Counted from the first letter of the stretch, positions 1 to 8,979 are shown. The stretch is DNA of 64,000 nt from Francisella adeliensis (GCF_003290445.1 NZ_CP021781.1:1116001-1180000), one strand, 5' to 3'. Notes: generated by a model not told the origin, from the sequence alone. Made by a program: numbers and translations.

Positions 1-12
1 AGGGAAGCTAGA

Positions 13-1110
13 ATGACAGGTTTAATTAAGAAATCACTAATTGGTTCATTACTTTTAAGTACAGCATTTGCTTATGCTGCAAAACCAAAAGGACAAGAAC
101 AGTTCATCGTTAATTTAGATAAAGAGAATTTTCTTATTGTATATAATAATGGTAAGAAAAATGATGTTGAAGCAGTTAAAGTTTCTATTGATGACCCGGA
201 AAACTTTGAAAAAGTAAATTTACCTAAAAAAATCACTAGCTTAAATGGAAAATTAGATCAATTTGTAAATATTGGGCACGATAATATTCTGGTATTAGCA
301 ACTAATGATTCTGAGTCAAATTTTGCATATATATATTCTGTAAAAGATATCTTAGATGATGATAAAAAAGATGATCATACTCAGCTTAAATTAGCGAATG
401 GTCACAACCCCACTATTGCTTACTCTGGTGAAAACTGGCAAACACAAAAACAGCAGTACTTTACTTTCGCTGTTTCTGATAAAGCTGATCCTTCAAATAT
501 GGAAGTACATTTCTATACAGCAGATAGAATAGCTGATGAAAAAGGGAGTGATAAATACAGTAATTTCAATGAACTAGTTAACGTAAAACTACCTAAAGAT
601 ATTGTTGGTGATAACCTTGCAATGACAACATTTACAAAGCCTATACCTACGCCAGGAAGAAATCATGATTTTCAAGCAGGCTTAGTTTTTAATATAGATG
701 GTACAGATACATTAAGTGGTTACTTAATAGAACCAAGTTATGACCAAACTAAAAGAGAAATGGTATTAACAGCAGATTTTCATAACAATATAGGTAAAGG
801 TATACACCCTGCTGTTGCTGGTCTACCATTAAATACTAATATGATTATGTTATCTCAAGACAATAAAGAAAATCAAACGGCTCAGCTTATCGACAGAGAT
901 TCTTTTAAAACCCAAGTTACAAATACCTCTCATACTGGAGACTTAGCAAGCGTTGCTACAATTTATAATGAGAATATTGGTAATAATCCTTACTTTATCT
1001 ATGAGACTAGTAGAAGTTCTGATGGAGCTGTAATGTTAAATACTTATGATTATAATCAAGATAAATCAACTATCGAGCTAGGTAAATCTATAGAGATAGA
1101 TAAAAGTTAG
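13..1110 (+). CDS. Hypothetical exported protein
   Basis: This 365-residue protein has an N-terminal signal peptide: two lysines at residues 6-7, a hydrophobic stretch, and a likely cleavage after AYA near residue 22. The mature part is hydrophilic, rich in Asn, Asp and Lys, and shows no further membrane segment, so it is probably periplasmic or secreted. A purine-rich AGGGAAG lies about 6 bases before the ATG and supports this start. I do not recognise a family. It converges on the ZIP transporter gene (15 bases between stop codons) and no Zur operator is seen at its start, although only 12 upstream bases are in the window. Confidence 0.7.
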   Translation: MTGLIKKSLIGSLLLSTAFAYAAKPKGQEQFIVNLDKENFLIVYNNGKKNDVEAVKVSIDDPENFEKVNLPKKITSLNGKLDQFVNIGHDNILVLATNDSESNFAYIYSVKDILDDDKKDDHTQLKLANGHNPTIAYSGENWQTQKQQYFTFAVSDKADPSNMEVHFYTADRIADEKGSDKYSNFNELVNVKLPKDIVGDNLAMTTFTKPIPTPGRNHDFQAGLVFNIDGTDTLSGYLIEPSYDQTKREMVLTADFHNNIGKGIHPAVAGLPLNTNMIMLSQDNKENQTAQLIDRDSFKTQVTNTSHTGDLASVATIYNENIGNNPYFIYETSRSSDGAVMLNTYDYNQDKSTIELGKSIEIDKS

Positions 1111-1124
1111 TTTTTATTGATATT

Positions 1125-1871
1125 CTAAGTCCAAATAGCAACTACAGCCATAATAGCAAAACCTATAATTACAAATGTATACTGTTTAGTATTGCAACAA
1201 TCTTTAATAAGTACCGATCTATCTAATCCATGTAAAGTACCCATATATATAAAAGTACCTGCAGCTATAGCTGTAAATACTGGCTCAACAAGTGGATTTG
1301 TTACATAATTTTGTGCTACTTGGCCGAATAATATCCCAAGTGGTGTCATTATCACAAAAATACCAAAGAGTGTAATTCTAGTAAAAAATTTTAAACTTGT
1401 TCTATTTATATTTATCGCTAAGGCAAAACTTGCAGCCCACTTATGTGCGATTATCGCCAAGAATATAACAAAAGCAACACTCAGTTCTGCTGATATACCC
1501 AAAGCTGCACCCTCAAAGAAGCTATGTATAGATAGCATTATAGTCGCCATAATTGCTATAAATGATAGATTACCTTTATTATTTTTAGATAGCGTACCAC
1601 CAATATGTTCCATTAATAAAAATAACAAAACTGTAATCCCTGCTATCAAAAATGGAAATGGATAGTCTATGTTTAGCTCACTAAAATCACCTGCTGAATC
1701 TGATAGCATATGAATTAACCCTGCTCCTAGAAATATCCCATTTGCCAAAGCATCTCCTATAGGAAAACTAAAACCATCAGGATTAGATGCTTTCTTCATA
1801 AATGGAAATATACCAGATACAGCTGTTACAACCAGTATTACTAATAAAACTGTAATTTCAAAATTACCCAT
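1125..1871 (-). CDS. ZIP-family metal (zinc) transporter
   Basis: A 248-residue inner-membrane protein with about eight hydrophobic segments. It carries the ZIP family metal-site motifs: HSFFEGAALG in the fourth helix and a following helix with AHKWAASFAL, which hold the His and Glu residues that bind the metal in characterised ZIP proteins. Members import Zn(II) or related divalent metals into the cytoplasm. It follows the COG0523 GTPase with a 3-base gap on the same strand and so is almost certainly co-transcribed from the promoter with the Zur-like box near 3149. This suggests induction under zinc starvation. Metal specificity beyond zinc cannot be read from the sequence. Confidence 0.88.
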   Translation of the reverse strand: MGNFEITVLLVILVVTAVSGIFPFMKKASNPDGFSFPIGDALANGIFLGAGLIHMLSDSAGDFSELNIDYPFPFLIAGITVLLFLLMEHIGGTLSKNNKGNLSFIAIMATIMLSIHSFFEGAALGISAELSVAFVIFLAIIAHKWAASFALAININRTSLKFFTRITLFGIFVIMTPLGILFGQVAQNYVTNPLVEPVFTAIAAGTFIYMGTLHGLDRSVLIKDCCNTKQYTFVIIGFAIMAVVAIWT

Positions 1872-1874
1872 TAT

Positions 1875-3092
1875 TTATTCCTCTAAGTCGTCATCTTCAA
1901 ACCATTGTGGGAATGGGTCTGATAGATTTTTATATTTATCAGGATTATCCCAATAATCATTGATTAAGCACTTGTCTAATTCTGCTCGAACAACACCCTT
2001 TTTCATTTCATCTTTAAGCCCTATAAAGACTATTTCCTGTCTTCTATCTCCACTGATATCATGCCATCTATCCTTAACTAATTGATGAAATTCTGGAGTA
2101 TCTGGCCATTGGTCTTTATCCATGCTAGCCCACCACATTCCCATACCTTGGTGTCTAATTAAAGAACCAGCTTGAGAAACCTCTCCCACTAAATCAGGGC
2201 GAGTTGATATCCAAAAAAATCCTTTAGCTCTTACTATTCCTGGCCATTCAACATTGTCAAAAAAGTTCATTAATTTTTCTGGATTAAATGGATTTATCGA
2301 ATGATATACAAAAGATTGTATACCATATTCATCAGTCTCAGGGATATGTTCTTTGAAGCTATATAACTCTTTACTCCATAAAGGATGATTTTCGGCTTCT
2401 TCAAGGTCAAACTTTTTAGTGTTAATAACCTTATTTACATCAATTTTAGAGAAATTTGACTCAATAACTTCAGCATCTACATTCAACCCTTTAATGATAG
2501 AATTAACAACTTTTTTGTCATTTACTGAGCAATCATCTACTTTGTTTAGAACTATTACATTTGCAAATTCAATTTGTTCAACCATTAAGTCAACTATAGC
2601 TCTATCATCTTCTTCTCCGAGACTTTCCCCAGAGTTTTTTAAGTACTCATTTGACCCATAGTGCTTCATAAAATTCACACTATCAACTACTGTAACCATT
2701 GTATCTATATAAGCTACATCAGCTAGGCTTTTTCCATCTTCATCTCTAAATTCAAAAGTAGTTGCTACTGGTAATGGTTCAGAAATACCTGTGCTTTCTA
2801 TAATTAGATAGTCATATTTTTCAGATTTAGCAAGTTCTTCAACTTCTGTAAGTAAATCCTCTCTTAAAGTACAGCAAATACAGCCATTTGTTAGCTCAAC
2901 CATTTTAGCTTCTGTTCTTGAAATATGAGAATCATGGTTTTTAATCAGCTCTGCATCAATATTAATCTCACTCATATCATTCACAATCATAGCAATTTTT
3001 AAGTTATTGCTATTGTTTAATATATGACTTAAAAGCGTTGTTTTACCAGATCCTAAAAAACCTGATAATACTGTAACTGGAAGTTTTTTCAT
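1875..3092 (-). CDS. COG0523 (CobW/ZNG1-type) zinc-chaperone GTPase
   Basis: A 405-residue G3E GTPase. The P-loop GFLGSGKTT is at residues 11-19, the metal-binding CxCC motif at Cys71, Cys73 and Cys74, and NKVD (guanine recognition) lies near residue 183. The C-terminal CobW_C domain follows (residues about 260-390) and includes an RHQGMGMWWASM stretch. Family members deliver zinc or other metals to client enzymes when metal is scarce, and many are Zur-regulated. A Zur-like palindrome sits about 57 bases upstream of the start. It heads a two-gene operon with the ZIP transporter. The client protein is unknown. A ZigA/ZNG1-like role is more likely than cobalamin (CobW) or nitrile hydratase maturation because of the zinc context. 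Confidence 0.92.
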   Translation of the reverse strand: MKKLPVTVLSGFLGSGKTTLLSHILNNSNNLKIAMIVNDMSEINIDAELIKNHDSHISRTEAKMVELTNGCICCTLREDLLTEVEELAKSEKYDYLIIESTGISEPLPVATTFEFRDEDGKSLADVAYIDTMVTVVDSVNFMKHYGSNEYLKNSGESLGEEDDRAIVDLMVEQIEFANVIVLNKVDDCSVNDKKVVNSIIKGLNVDAEVIESNFSKIDVNKVINTKKFDLEEAENHPLWSKELYSFKEHIPETDEYGIQSFVYHSINPFNPEKLMNFFDNVEWPGIVRAKGFFWISTRPDLVGEVSQAGSLIRHQGMGMWWASMDKDQWPDTPEFHQLVKDRWHDISGDRRQEIVFIGLKDEMKKGVVRAELDKCLINDYWDNPDKYKNLSDPFPQWFEDDDLEE

Positions 3093-3145
3093 TTTTATAT
3101 TTATATTTGACTTTGAAATTAAATAGTATGATACATAAATTCACA

Positions 3146-3164
3146 AAGTGTTACAACATAACAT
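3146..3164. promoter_or_regulatory. Zur operator (box 1) upstream of COG0523-ZIP
   Basis: The core TGTTACAACATAACA (3149-3163) has perfect TGTTA/TAACA half-sites with a 5-base spacer. It is identical in its 15-base core to the box at 8961 and fits the published gammaproteobacterial Zur consensus TGTTATAnTATAACA. It lies about 57 bases before the COG0523 start codon (3092), a position suited to repression when zinc is plentiful. Confidence 0.85.
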
Positions 3165-3225
3165 ATTGTAAATTATCTATCTTGCCCCACGATCCCGATA
3201 AGCAATATTGCAGAACGATTTTAAT

Positions 3226-4920
3226 TCAATCATCAAATAATAAATTAATAGCTATGCTTATAAGCACTAATCCTAAAATTGGTAATAATACTCCTTGTGG
3301 AGATCGCTCAATATATGGTAAGTTCTCCGCAATTAATAATCCCCACTCCGGATTTGGAGATTTTACCCCTACTCCTATAAAACTAAGTGAAGTTAGACTT
3401 AGAGTTATAACAGGAAGACGAAGCAGAGCATGTCGAATTAGTGGAGGCAATACATATGGTAATAAATAATAGAGTAACGCTCTCCATCGACTTGTTCCCC
3501 AAACAGAAACTAAGTGTGTGTAAGGTTGGGCTTTTGCTTCTAACACTAAACTGGCACAATGAGCTGCTAATGGTGCCCATGATACTAACACAATAGCTAT
3601 CAAAGCACTGTTTGGATTCATCCCTGTCATTCCTGCTACTAATAAACCCGCGACAATATATGGTATGCCTTTAGTTATCTCAATTAATCCTTGACTAAAC
3701 TGAGTTACAAAACCGAGCATTAGACCAGTTACAAAACTCAAAAATGTTGCCAAAATGCCTATTCCTAGTGTTGAGAACATTCCTGAACCTACACGAGCAA
3801 ATAAATCTCTACCCACAGCGTCAGCACCAAATGGAGCTGCAAGACTTGGAGACGCTAAGCGAGTAAACTCGATAGAATAAGGATCTCGTATTAATGCCCA
3901 ACTTGCACAAAATATTAGAGATGAGAAAATTACTATACTAATTGTTCTTTTTGCCCAACTTTGTGTGAAACAAAATGTTTTATGATTACTTATTAATTTA
4001 CCATTTGTGATGCTATGACCTAATAACCATCTTTGAAATAAAATGCTTGCACTACTTATTAAAATTGAAAATATTAACAATGCTAATAAACCACCCTGAA
4101 GTAAAGGTAAGTCTTGAGATTTGACAGCTTTTAAAATCAAACTTCCTATACCGGGAATAGAAAATATTTTTTCTACTGCTACAGCCCCACCAGTTAAGCC
4201 TATTATAATCATGGCAATTTGTGGAATCAAACTACTAATAGCACGCCGTAATGCAAATTTTAATATTTTTGCTCTGCTAACATTAGCTGAAAGCCAAGTA
4301 ATTATCCATGGTTCACTCAAAACACGTCTAAGACTATCATTAAGTAAACGGCTAAACAAACCAGCTGCAGGTAACGCCAGTGCAAAACTTGGTAACCAAA
4401 GATTTTGTAGTCCCTGCCAGCCATATGGTGGAAACCAACCTAACCAAATGGAAAATATCAAAATCAATAATGAGGCAACCACATACTCAGGTAAAGAAAT
4501 TAATGCCGAACTTAAGCTATTGTGATTATTGTTAACATAATCTTGTTGTAAACGCTTAATATTATATAATATGCTAATACCACATAGTATAAAAGTTATA
4601 GTAAGCGAACTTGTCATTAGTAACAATGAAGTTTTAGCTGCATGCTGAATATGTTCTGTGACAGATGAACCATCTACCCAAGAGACTCCTAAATCTCCTT
4701 GAGATGCATGTATTAACCAATCCCACAAACGCTCAACTGTACTTCGACTTAATTCTAAATCATTATTAATTGCTTGAAGAGCTTCATTAGTCATTAATTG
4801 TTGGGCACCTGCACGGGCTCGTAGAATAGCTTGTGCAGGATCAATACCCGCAATATCAGGCATCAGCCCGACTAACACAATAATAAAACAAAGTGATAGT
4901 AAGCGTGATAACCAAATCAT
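3226..4920 (-). CDS. Fused ABC transporter permease (NikB+NikC/CntB+CntC type)
   Basis: A single 564-residue polypeptide joins two permeases that are normally separate in peptide/nickel/opine transporters. The N-half (about 1-300) is NikB/DppB-like. The C-half (about 310-564) starts with a segment containing APFGADAVGRDLFAR, the usual entry to NikC/DppC proteins. Each half has an EAA-type loop that contacts the ATPase. About eleven membrane segments are visible. The start codon directly follows the stop codon of the binding-protein gene, so translation is probably coupled. The partner ATPase gene is also a fusion. Substrate is inferred from the co-transcribed nicotianamine-synthase gene to be a metal-metallophore complex; nickel or peptide uptake is the alternative. 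Confidence 0.88.
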   Translation of the reverse strand: MIWLSRLLSLCFIIVLVGLMPDIAGIDPAQAILRARAGAQQLMTNEALQAINNDLELSRSTVERLWDWLIHASQGDLGVSWVDGSSVTEHIQHAAKTSLLLMTSSLTITFILCGISILYNIKRLQQDYVNNNHNSLSSALISLPEYVVASLLILIFSIWLGWFPPYGWQGLQNLWLPSFALALPAAGLFSRLLNDSLRRVLSEPWIITWLSANVSRAKILKFALRRAISSLIPQIAMIIIGLTGGAVAVEKIFSIPGIGSLILKAVKSQDLPLLQGGLLALLIFSILISSASILFQRWLLGHSITNGKLISNHKTFCFTQSWAKRTISIVIFSSLIFCASWALIRDPYSIEFTRLASPSLAAPFGADAVGRDLFARVGSGMFSTLGIGILATFLSFVTGLMLGFVTQFSQGLIEITKGIPYIVAGLLVAGMTGMNPNSALIAIVLVSWAPLAAHCASLVLEAKAQPYTHLVSVWGTSRWRALLYYLLPYVLPPLIRHALLRLPVITLSLTSLSFIGVGVKSPNPEWGLLIAENLPYIERSPQGVLLPILGLVLISIAINLLFDD

Positions 4921-6438
4921 TTAACTATTTACCTCAGTAAATTGATCAATTAGCCTGCGTTCTCTTGGATCACGCTGGACATTTTTTATACGGCTATTTT
5001 CACCTTGAATAATGCGTTCATGTAATAAAGGAATTGCAGCATATTGTTCGAGAATTTTATTTTCTGCTTCAATTATAGCTTGTTGACGCAATTTACCTAA
5101 AGGTTGGCTATCTGCATATGCTAATGCTGTATCAACATCTTTAGAACAAAACTGCCCAAGATTAAATGAACCATTACAGCCAAAGTCACTTTGCATGTAT
5201 GCTACAGGGTCTCCAGAATCAAGAACTGTTGCACGGGATAATAAAAATGCATCAAATTTACCAGCTAATGCATCGTTTTCAATTTGAGCATATTCACGAA
5301 TGTCTAAATCAACTACAAAGCCAACGGCTTCAAGTTGTTGCTTAAGTAATACTGCTACTTCAGGTAATTCTGCACGGTCCGTAAAAGTACCAATAGTAAT
5401 CCTATCACCATTAACACGCCCTTCTTTAACATTATCAACTCTAGGATTTTGTTCTCGAATTGGCTCAGCCCACTTTAATGCATGACCTAATAAACCTTTA
5501 GCTAAATCTGCATGATTTTCATAAACAATATTGATGATTTGTTCTCGTTTAACGGCTTCTGTAGCAGCTTTTCGTATATTTATATTTTTAAATACTTTAG
5601 ATTTATTGTTTAAATAAAGTGTATTTGTTCGTGGCATTGCAACTTCATGAAGTTTAGAAGAGTCAATCATAGCAATTTGAGATACAGGCACAGTTTCTAC
5701 AATATCGGCTTTATCTGTACGAAGAGCTGCGGCTCTTGCAAAACCATTAGGAACATACTCAACAAATACCTCATTAATCTTTGCTTTTTCTCCCCAATAT
5801 TTATCAAAACGCTTTAATTTTGCACTTGTTTGTCCATTGATATTAGTCAAAACAAATGGTCCAGTACCTGCATTTATAGGAATAACACGACCATCATCTT
5901 TATATGCTTTACTAGATAAAATGGATAGTTGAGGGCTAGATAAACGACTTGGTAACAATGGATCATTAAAAGTTGTTTTAATTTCAACGGTAGAATCATC
6001 AATTACATTAATTTTCCACTCAATACCATCTAGTATGCGTGGTTTTGGTGCTGCATCAAGTGCTTTTTGCAGTGAGTTTGCGACAGTGTTTGCATTAAGT
6101 TCTGAACCATCATGAAACTTAACTCCTTTCCGAATATTAAAGTGCCATGTTAATGGGTCTATCTGATCCCACTGAGTCGCTAACATTGGCACTGCATCTG
6201 ACTTCTCATTTAATTTCACTAGTGTCTCCGCTGTACTCCAACGCGATAATTTAAAGGCATCATCTGATAATGGTGATAAGCCTGTTCTTGGCGGTTGCAT
6301 CATTGCAATGCTAATTTTTGATTCTTTACCTGTATGTTCTTTTTTATTTTCAGCTTTACTTTTCTGGGAATCAGAGCAGCTTATCAGCAAGATACTGAAA
6401 ACTATTGGAAAGACTAATTTTAATAATTTATTGCACAT
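4921..6438 (-). CDS. Substrate-binding lipoprotein, SBP_bac_5 family (NikA/CntA-like)
   Basis: A 505-residue binding protein of the peptide/nickel/opine class. The N-terminus is a lipoprotein signal with lipobox LLISC, so Cys21 is the likely lipidated residue. The family signature region around WHFNIRKGVKFHDGSE is near residue 95, and the rest fits the usual length. It would capture substrate in the periplasm and hand it to the fused permease encoded directly after it. The family includes CntA (staphylopine-metal), NikA and DppA, and I cannot tell these apart by eye. Its place in the operon behind the nicotianamine-synthase gene favours a metal-metallophore ligand. Regulation is probably from the Zur box at 8957. 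Confidence 0.87.
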   Translation of the reverse strand: MCNKLLKLVFPIVFSILLISCSDSQKSKAENKKEHTGKESKISIAMMQPPRTGLSPLSDDAFKLSRWSTAETLVKLNEKSDAVPMLATQWDQIDPLTWHFNIRKGVKFHDGSELNANTVANSLQKALDAAPKPRILDGIEWKINVIDDSTVEIKTTFNDPLLPSRLSSPQLSILSSKAYKDDGRVIPINAGTGPFVLTNINGQTSAKLKRFDKYWGEKAKINEVFVEYVPNGFARAAALRTDKADIVETVPVSQIAMIDSSKLHEVAMPRTNTLYLNNKSKVFKNINIRKAATEAVKREQIINIVYENHADLAKGLLGHALKWAEPIREQNPRVDNVKEGRVNGDRITIGTFTDRAELPEVAVLLKQQLEAVGFVVDLDIREYAQIENDALAGKFDAFLLSRATVLDSGDPVAYMQSDFGCNGSFNLGQFCSKDVDTALAYADSQPLGKLRQQAIIEAENKILEQYAAIPLLHERIIQGENSRIKNVQRDPRERRLIDQFTEVNS

Positions 6439-6448
6439 ATAAACCTCT

Positions 6449-8059
6449 CTAATAAACTTTATTATTTCTAATTTTTGGGATTAATAACTCTCTAGTAGTT
6501 GGATGCTTGGGATTATTTACTATATTTTGCGATGTGTCATATTCCACTACTTGTCCTTTATCTAAAACTAAAATTTCATCAGATAAAACCTGTGCAACAT
6601 AAAAATCATGAGTAACCAAAATCAAACATATTTTATGATTTTTCTTAATTTCTGTTAGTAAATCAATAATTTGTTGGCGACTAATTGGGTCTAAACTGCT
6701 TGTTGGCTCATCTGCTACAAGTATACTTGGTTTGATAATTAATGCTCTTGCTATTGCCACTCTTTGTGCTTGACCAACAGAAAGTTGTTGTGGGTGATAC
6801 TCTAAAAGGGATAAATCTAAACCAACTTGGTTGAGAACCTCTTGAAGCTTCTTATTTTGATCATGAAGTATACCCATATTATTTAGAGGTTCTAACAAAA
6901 TTTGACTTACCGTATAAAAAGGGTTTAAAGTTGATTGAGGTTCTTGTGGAATTAATTGAATATACTTACATAGTTTTTGATGTTGTCTTACTGAAATTCT
7001 TGAAAGAGGATATCCGTCAATATATATCTCCCCAGAACTTGGTCTACGGAGACCAAACAATAATTCTATAAAAGTAGATTTACCAGCTCCAGATGGCCCA
7101 ATAACTGCAAGATTTCGTTCTTTTATCGTTAAGTCTAATGAGTCTAATGCTATAAAAGGTTTTCCACCCATCCACTTTGATTTTAAATAATAATGAACAT
7201 TCACTTGTTCAAAACGAATTTCGATTGAATTATATTGAGTAGGTTGATTTAGAGTTGGGAAGCTATATGGCAATAATAATTGTGAAATTTTTTTACAAAA
7301 AGGATGTTTACTACGCTTAATAGTATCTCGTGGCGAACCATAAGCTATAACAGTATTATCTGAGATAATTAATATCTTATCACACTCCAGTGCGGTTGAT
7401 AAATCATGGGTAATTAATAGTCCACTAATATTATGTTGCTGAATTCTCGAACGGAACAATTCCAGTATTTTATTTTCTATAATTGGATCTAGTCCACTAG
7501 TTGGCTCATCTGCTATAATAAAATCAGCATTTCCAAGCAAAGAAATTGCTATACAAATTCTTTGACGCTGTCCACCTGAAAGTTGGCTTGGATACTTTGT
7601 AAGTACTGTCTCAGGATTTACAAAATCTAACTCTCTAAGAAGTGATATAATAATTTTTTTATTTTTTGAGTTTAATCGATCTTTATTTTCTGTTAAAGCT
7701 AAGCATAATTGTTGCCCGACTAATACTAAAGGGTTAAGAGCTCTTAAAGCATCTTGAAAAATGACTGCAGGACGCTGTTGTTTAGTCCGCTGAGATATTG
7801 TTAATTGACTAACTTCATTACCGTTTAGTTTTATGCTTCCTTCAACTAAAATACTTGGTGGTAAAAAGCCTGCTACAGCTTTTGACAACATAGATTTACC
7901 AATACCTGAAGGCCCCATAACTGCAAGTACTTCACCTTGAAATAAGTCAAAAGAAATGTTTTTAAACAATATATGCTTTGAATTAGTAAGATTTAAGTTA
8001 TTGACTGATAATATTGGTTTAGAAATCATAATAAATAAAAGAATGTGTATATTACACAT
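6449..8059 (-). CDS. Fused ABC transporter ATPase (NikD+NikE/CntD+CntF type)
   Basis: Two ATPase domains are fused in 536 residues. Domain 1 has Walker A GPSGIGKS (about 49-56), signature LSGGQRQR and Walker B FIIADEPTSGLD. Domain 2 has Walker A GPSGAGKS, a changed signature LSVGQAQR and Walker B ILVADEPTSSLD. This one-chain form resembles YejF/GsiA-type oligopeptide ATPases. The ATG at 8059 is preceded by AGGAAAG, a good ribosome site; Met11 (8029) is the alternative and lies just past a strong hairpin (8038-8064) that would cover the first start. It lies between the nicotianamine-synthase gene and the binding-protein gene and should drive uptake through the fused permease. Confidence 0.9.
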   Translation of the reverse strand: MCNIHILLFIMISKPILSVNNLNLTNSKHILFKNISFDLFQGEVLAVMGPSGIGKSMLSKAVAGFLPPSILVEGSIKLNGNEVSQLTISQRTKQQRPAVIFQDALRALNPLVLVGQQLCLALTENKDRLNSKNKKIIISLLRELDFVNPETVLTKYPSQLSGGQRQRICIAISLLGNADFIIADEPTSGLDPIIENKILELFRSRIQQHNISGLLITHDLSTALECDKILIISDNTVIAYGSPRDTIKRSKHPFCKKISQLLLPYSFPTLNQPTQYNSIEIRFEQVNVHYYLKSKWMGGKPFIALDSLDLTIKERNLAVIGPSGAGKSTFIELLFGLRRPSSGEIYIDGYPLSRISVRQHQKLCKYIQLIPQEPQSTLNPFYTVSQILLEPLNNMGILHDQNKKLQEVLNQVGLDLSLLEYHPQQLSVGQAQRVAIARALIIKPSILVADEPTSSLDPISRQQIIDLLTEIKKNHKICLILVTHDFYVAQVLSDEILVLDKGQVVEYDTSQNIVNNPKHPTTRELLIPKIRNNKVY

Positions 8060-8064
8060 TCTTT
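8038..8064 (-). other. Perfect 12-bp inverted repeat over the ATPase gene start (possible attenuator)
   Basis: Arms AAAGAATGTGTA (8038-8049) and its exact complement (8053-8064) enclose a 3-base loop. In the minus-strand transcript the hairpin covers the ribosome site and ATG of the ATPase gene and is followed by a U-rich run. It lies between the biosynthesis gene and the transporter genes of one operon. It could sequester the start codon, act as a weak terminator that lowers transporter expression, or bind a protein as DNA. Which applies is not known. Confidence 0.6.
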
Positions 8065-8129
8065 CCTATTAATGTATAAGCCAATTTAACTGTATTTACA
8101 TTATCCATTATAAGACTCTCTATACCAAC

Positions 8130-8906
8130 TTATAAACTATTTTCTAATATTACAATAGAATTAACTACATCATGAAAGGGATCCACCTTTATTATTGGTG
8201 TGAAAATTTTATAAATCGACTCATCTATTGGTCTATATAGTAACTCCCTATTATTCCAACTTGATCGAGCAACTATATGAGATTTTTTTGGGGAGGTTGA
8301 TTTTATTTGGTTAAATATTTCAGTCTTAGTTTTTGAATCTAATCCGGCAAGAGCTGCAACAAAAATTGTATTATAATTTTGATAGTTAAAAGTTTGTCCT
8401 GCTGAATTTTGAATATCTATTAAATGATCTAGTTTTAATGCTTTGACCAATATTCTTGATTTTTCAGTTACTTCTTTATCTATATCTATTATTGTCGATG
8501 AAATATTATATTTACTTGCTAATACAATTGATGTTAAAGGCAAAAAACCTCCTCCTATAAATATAACTTTATGACTTTTATGTTCTGAGCAACTATATAA
8601 ACTATTATATTCAAGAGTGGTTAAATCTTGATAATTCTTAAAATAAGGAAATGTTTCTAGCTCTTTAAGAGGGTCAATAGAATTTATTATCTTATCAGCC
8701 CAATATTTTTCAAGCTGATATTCAGCTTCTGCTGATAAATATTGCAGATGTTCTTTCTTATCTTCAGATAACTCAAGCTTTCTATCAAACTTCATGGCTA
8801 GCTGAACCAAATCACTAAAAGCATTGTTAACTTTTTCACTAGGAGAAAAATCTTTTAATTGTGAAATTTCTTCATATAAATCATTTATTCCTATTATTTT
8901 ATCCAT
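8130..8906 (-). CDS. Nicotianamine-synthase-like metallophore biosynthesis enzyme (NAS/CntL family)
   Basis: This 258-residue protein matches nicotianamine synthase motifs: an acidic stretch SAEAEYQLEKYW (58-69) like plant NAS GEAEGLLE, FPYFKNYQDLTTLEY (86-100), the SAM-fold glycine motif IGGGFLPLTSIVLA (117-130) close to plant GSGPLPLTSIVLA, and a C-terminal HDVVNSIVI (245-253) like plant DEVINSVVI. The family transfers aminobutyrate units from S-adenosylmethionine: three units give nicotianamine, while bacterial CntL adds one unit to histidine. The motifs look more plant/archaeal NAS-like than CntL-like by eye. It is the first gene of a four-gene operon with an opine-type ABC importer, divergent from an MFS exporter, with a Zur palindrome between them. 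The exact product is not known. No clear Shine-Dalgarno precedes this ATG. Confidence 0.85.
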   Translation of the reverse strand: MDKIIGINDLYEEISQLKDFSPSEKVNNAFSDLVQLAMKFDRKLELSEDKKEHLQYLSAEAEYQLEKYWADKIINSIDPLKELETFPYFKNYQDLTTLEYNSLYSCSEHKSHKVIFIGGGFLPLTSIVLASKYNISSTIIDIDKEVTEKSRILVKALKLDHLIDIQNSAGQTFNYQNYNTIFVAALAGLDSKTKTEIFNQIKSTSPKKSHIVARSSWNNRELLYRPIDESIYKIFTPIIKVDPFHDVVNSIVILENSL

Positions 8907-8939
8907 ATTAAGATTTATTAATTATATTTATTTGGCAAC

Positions 8940-8945
8940 ATAATA
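8940..8945 (-). promoter_or_regulatory. Putative -10 element for the metallophore operon
   Basis: On the minus strand this reads TATTAT, about 34 bases before the nicotianamine-synthase start. A 17-base spacer would put the -35 hexamer inside the Zur palindrome at 8957-8979, so Zur binding would block this promoter. The call rests on position and similarity only. Confidence 0.4.
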
Positions 8946-8956
8946 CACCACAAAAC

Positions 8957-8979
8957 AAAGTGTTACAACATAACACTTT
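8957..8979. promoter_or_regulatory. Zur operator (box 2) between metallophore operon and exporter-zur operon
   Basis: A 23-base palindrome with perfect 9-base arms: AAAGTGTTA-N5-TAACACTTT. The core TGTTACAACATAACA is identical to box 1. It lies 50 bases from the nicotianamine-synthase start and 52 bases from the MFS start, in the shared divergent promoter region, so one bound Zur dimer (or two) could repress both operons. As zur itself is the second gene of the rightward operon, autoregulation is likely. Confidence 0.9.
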
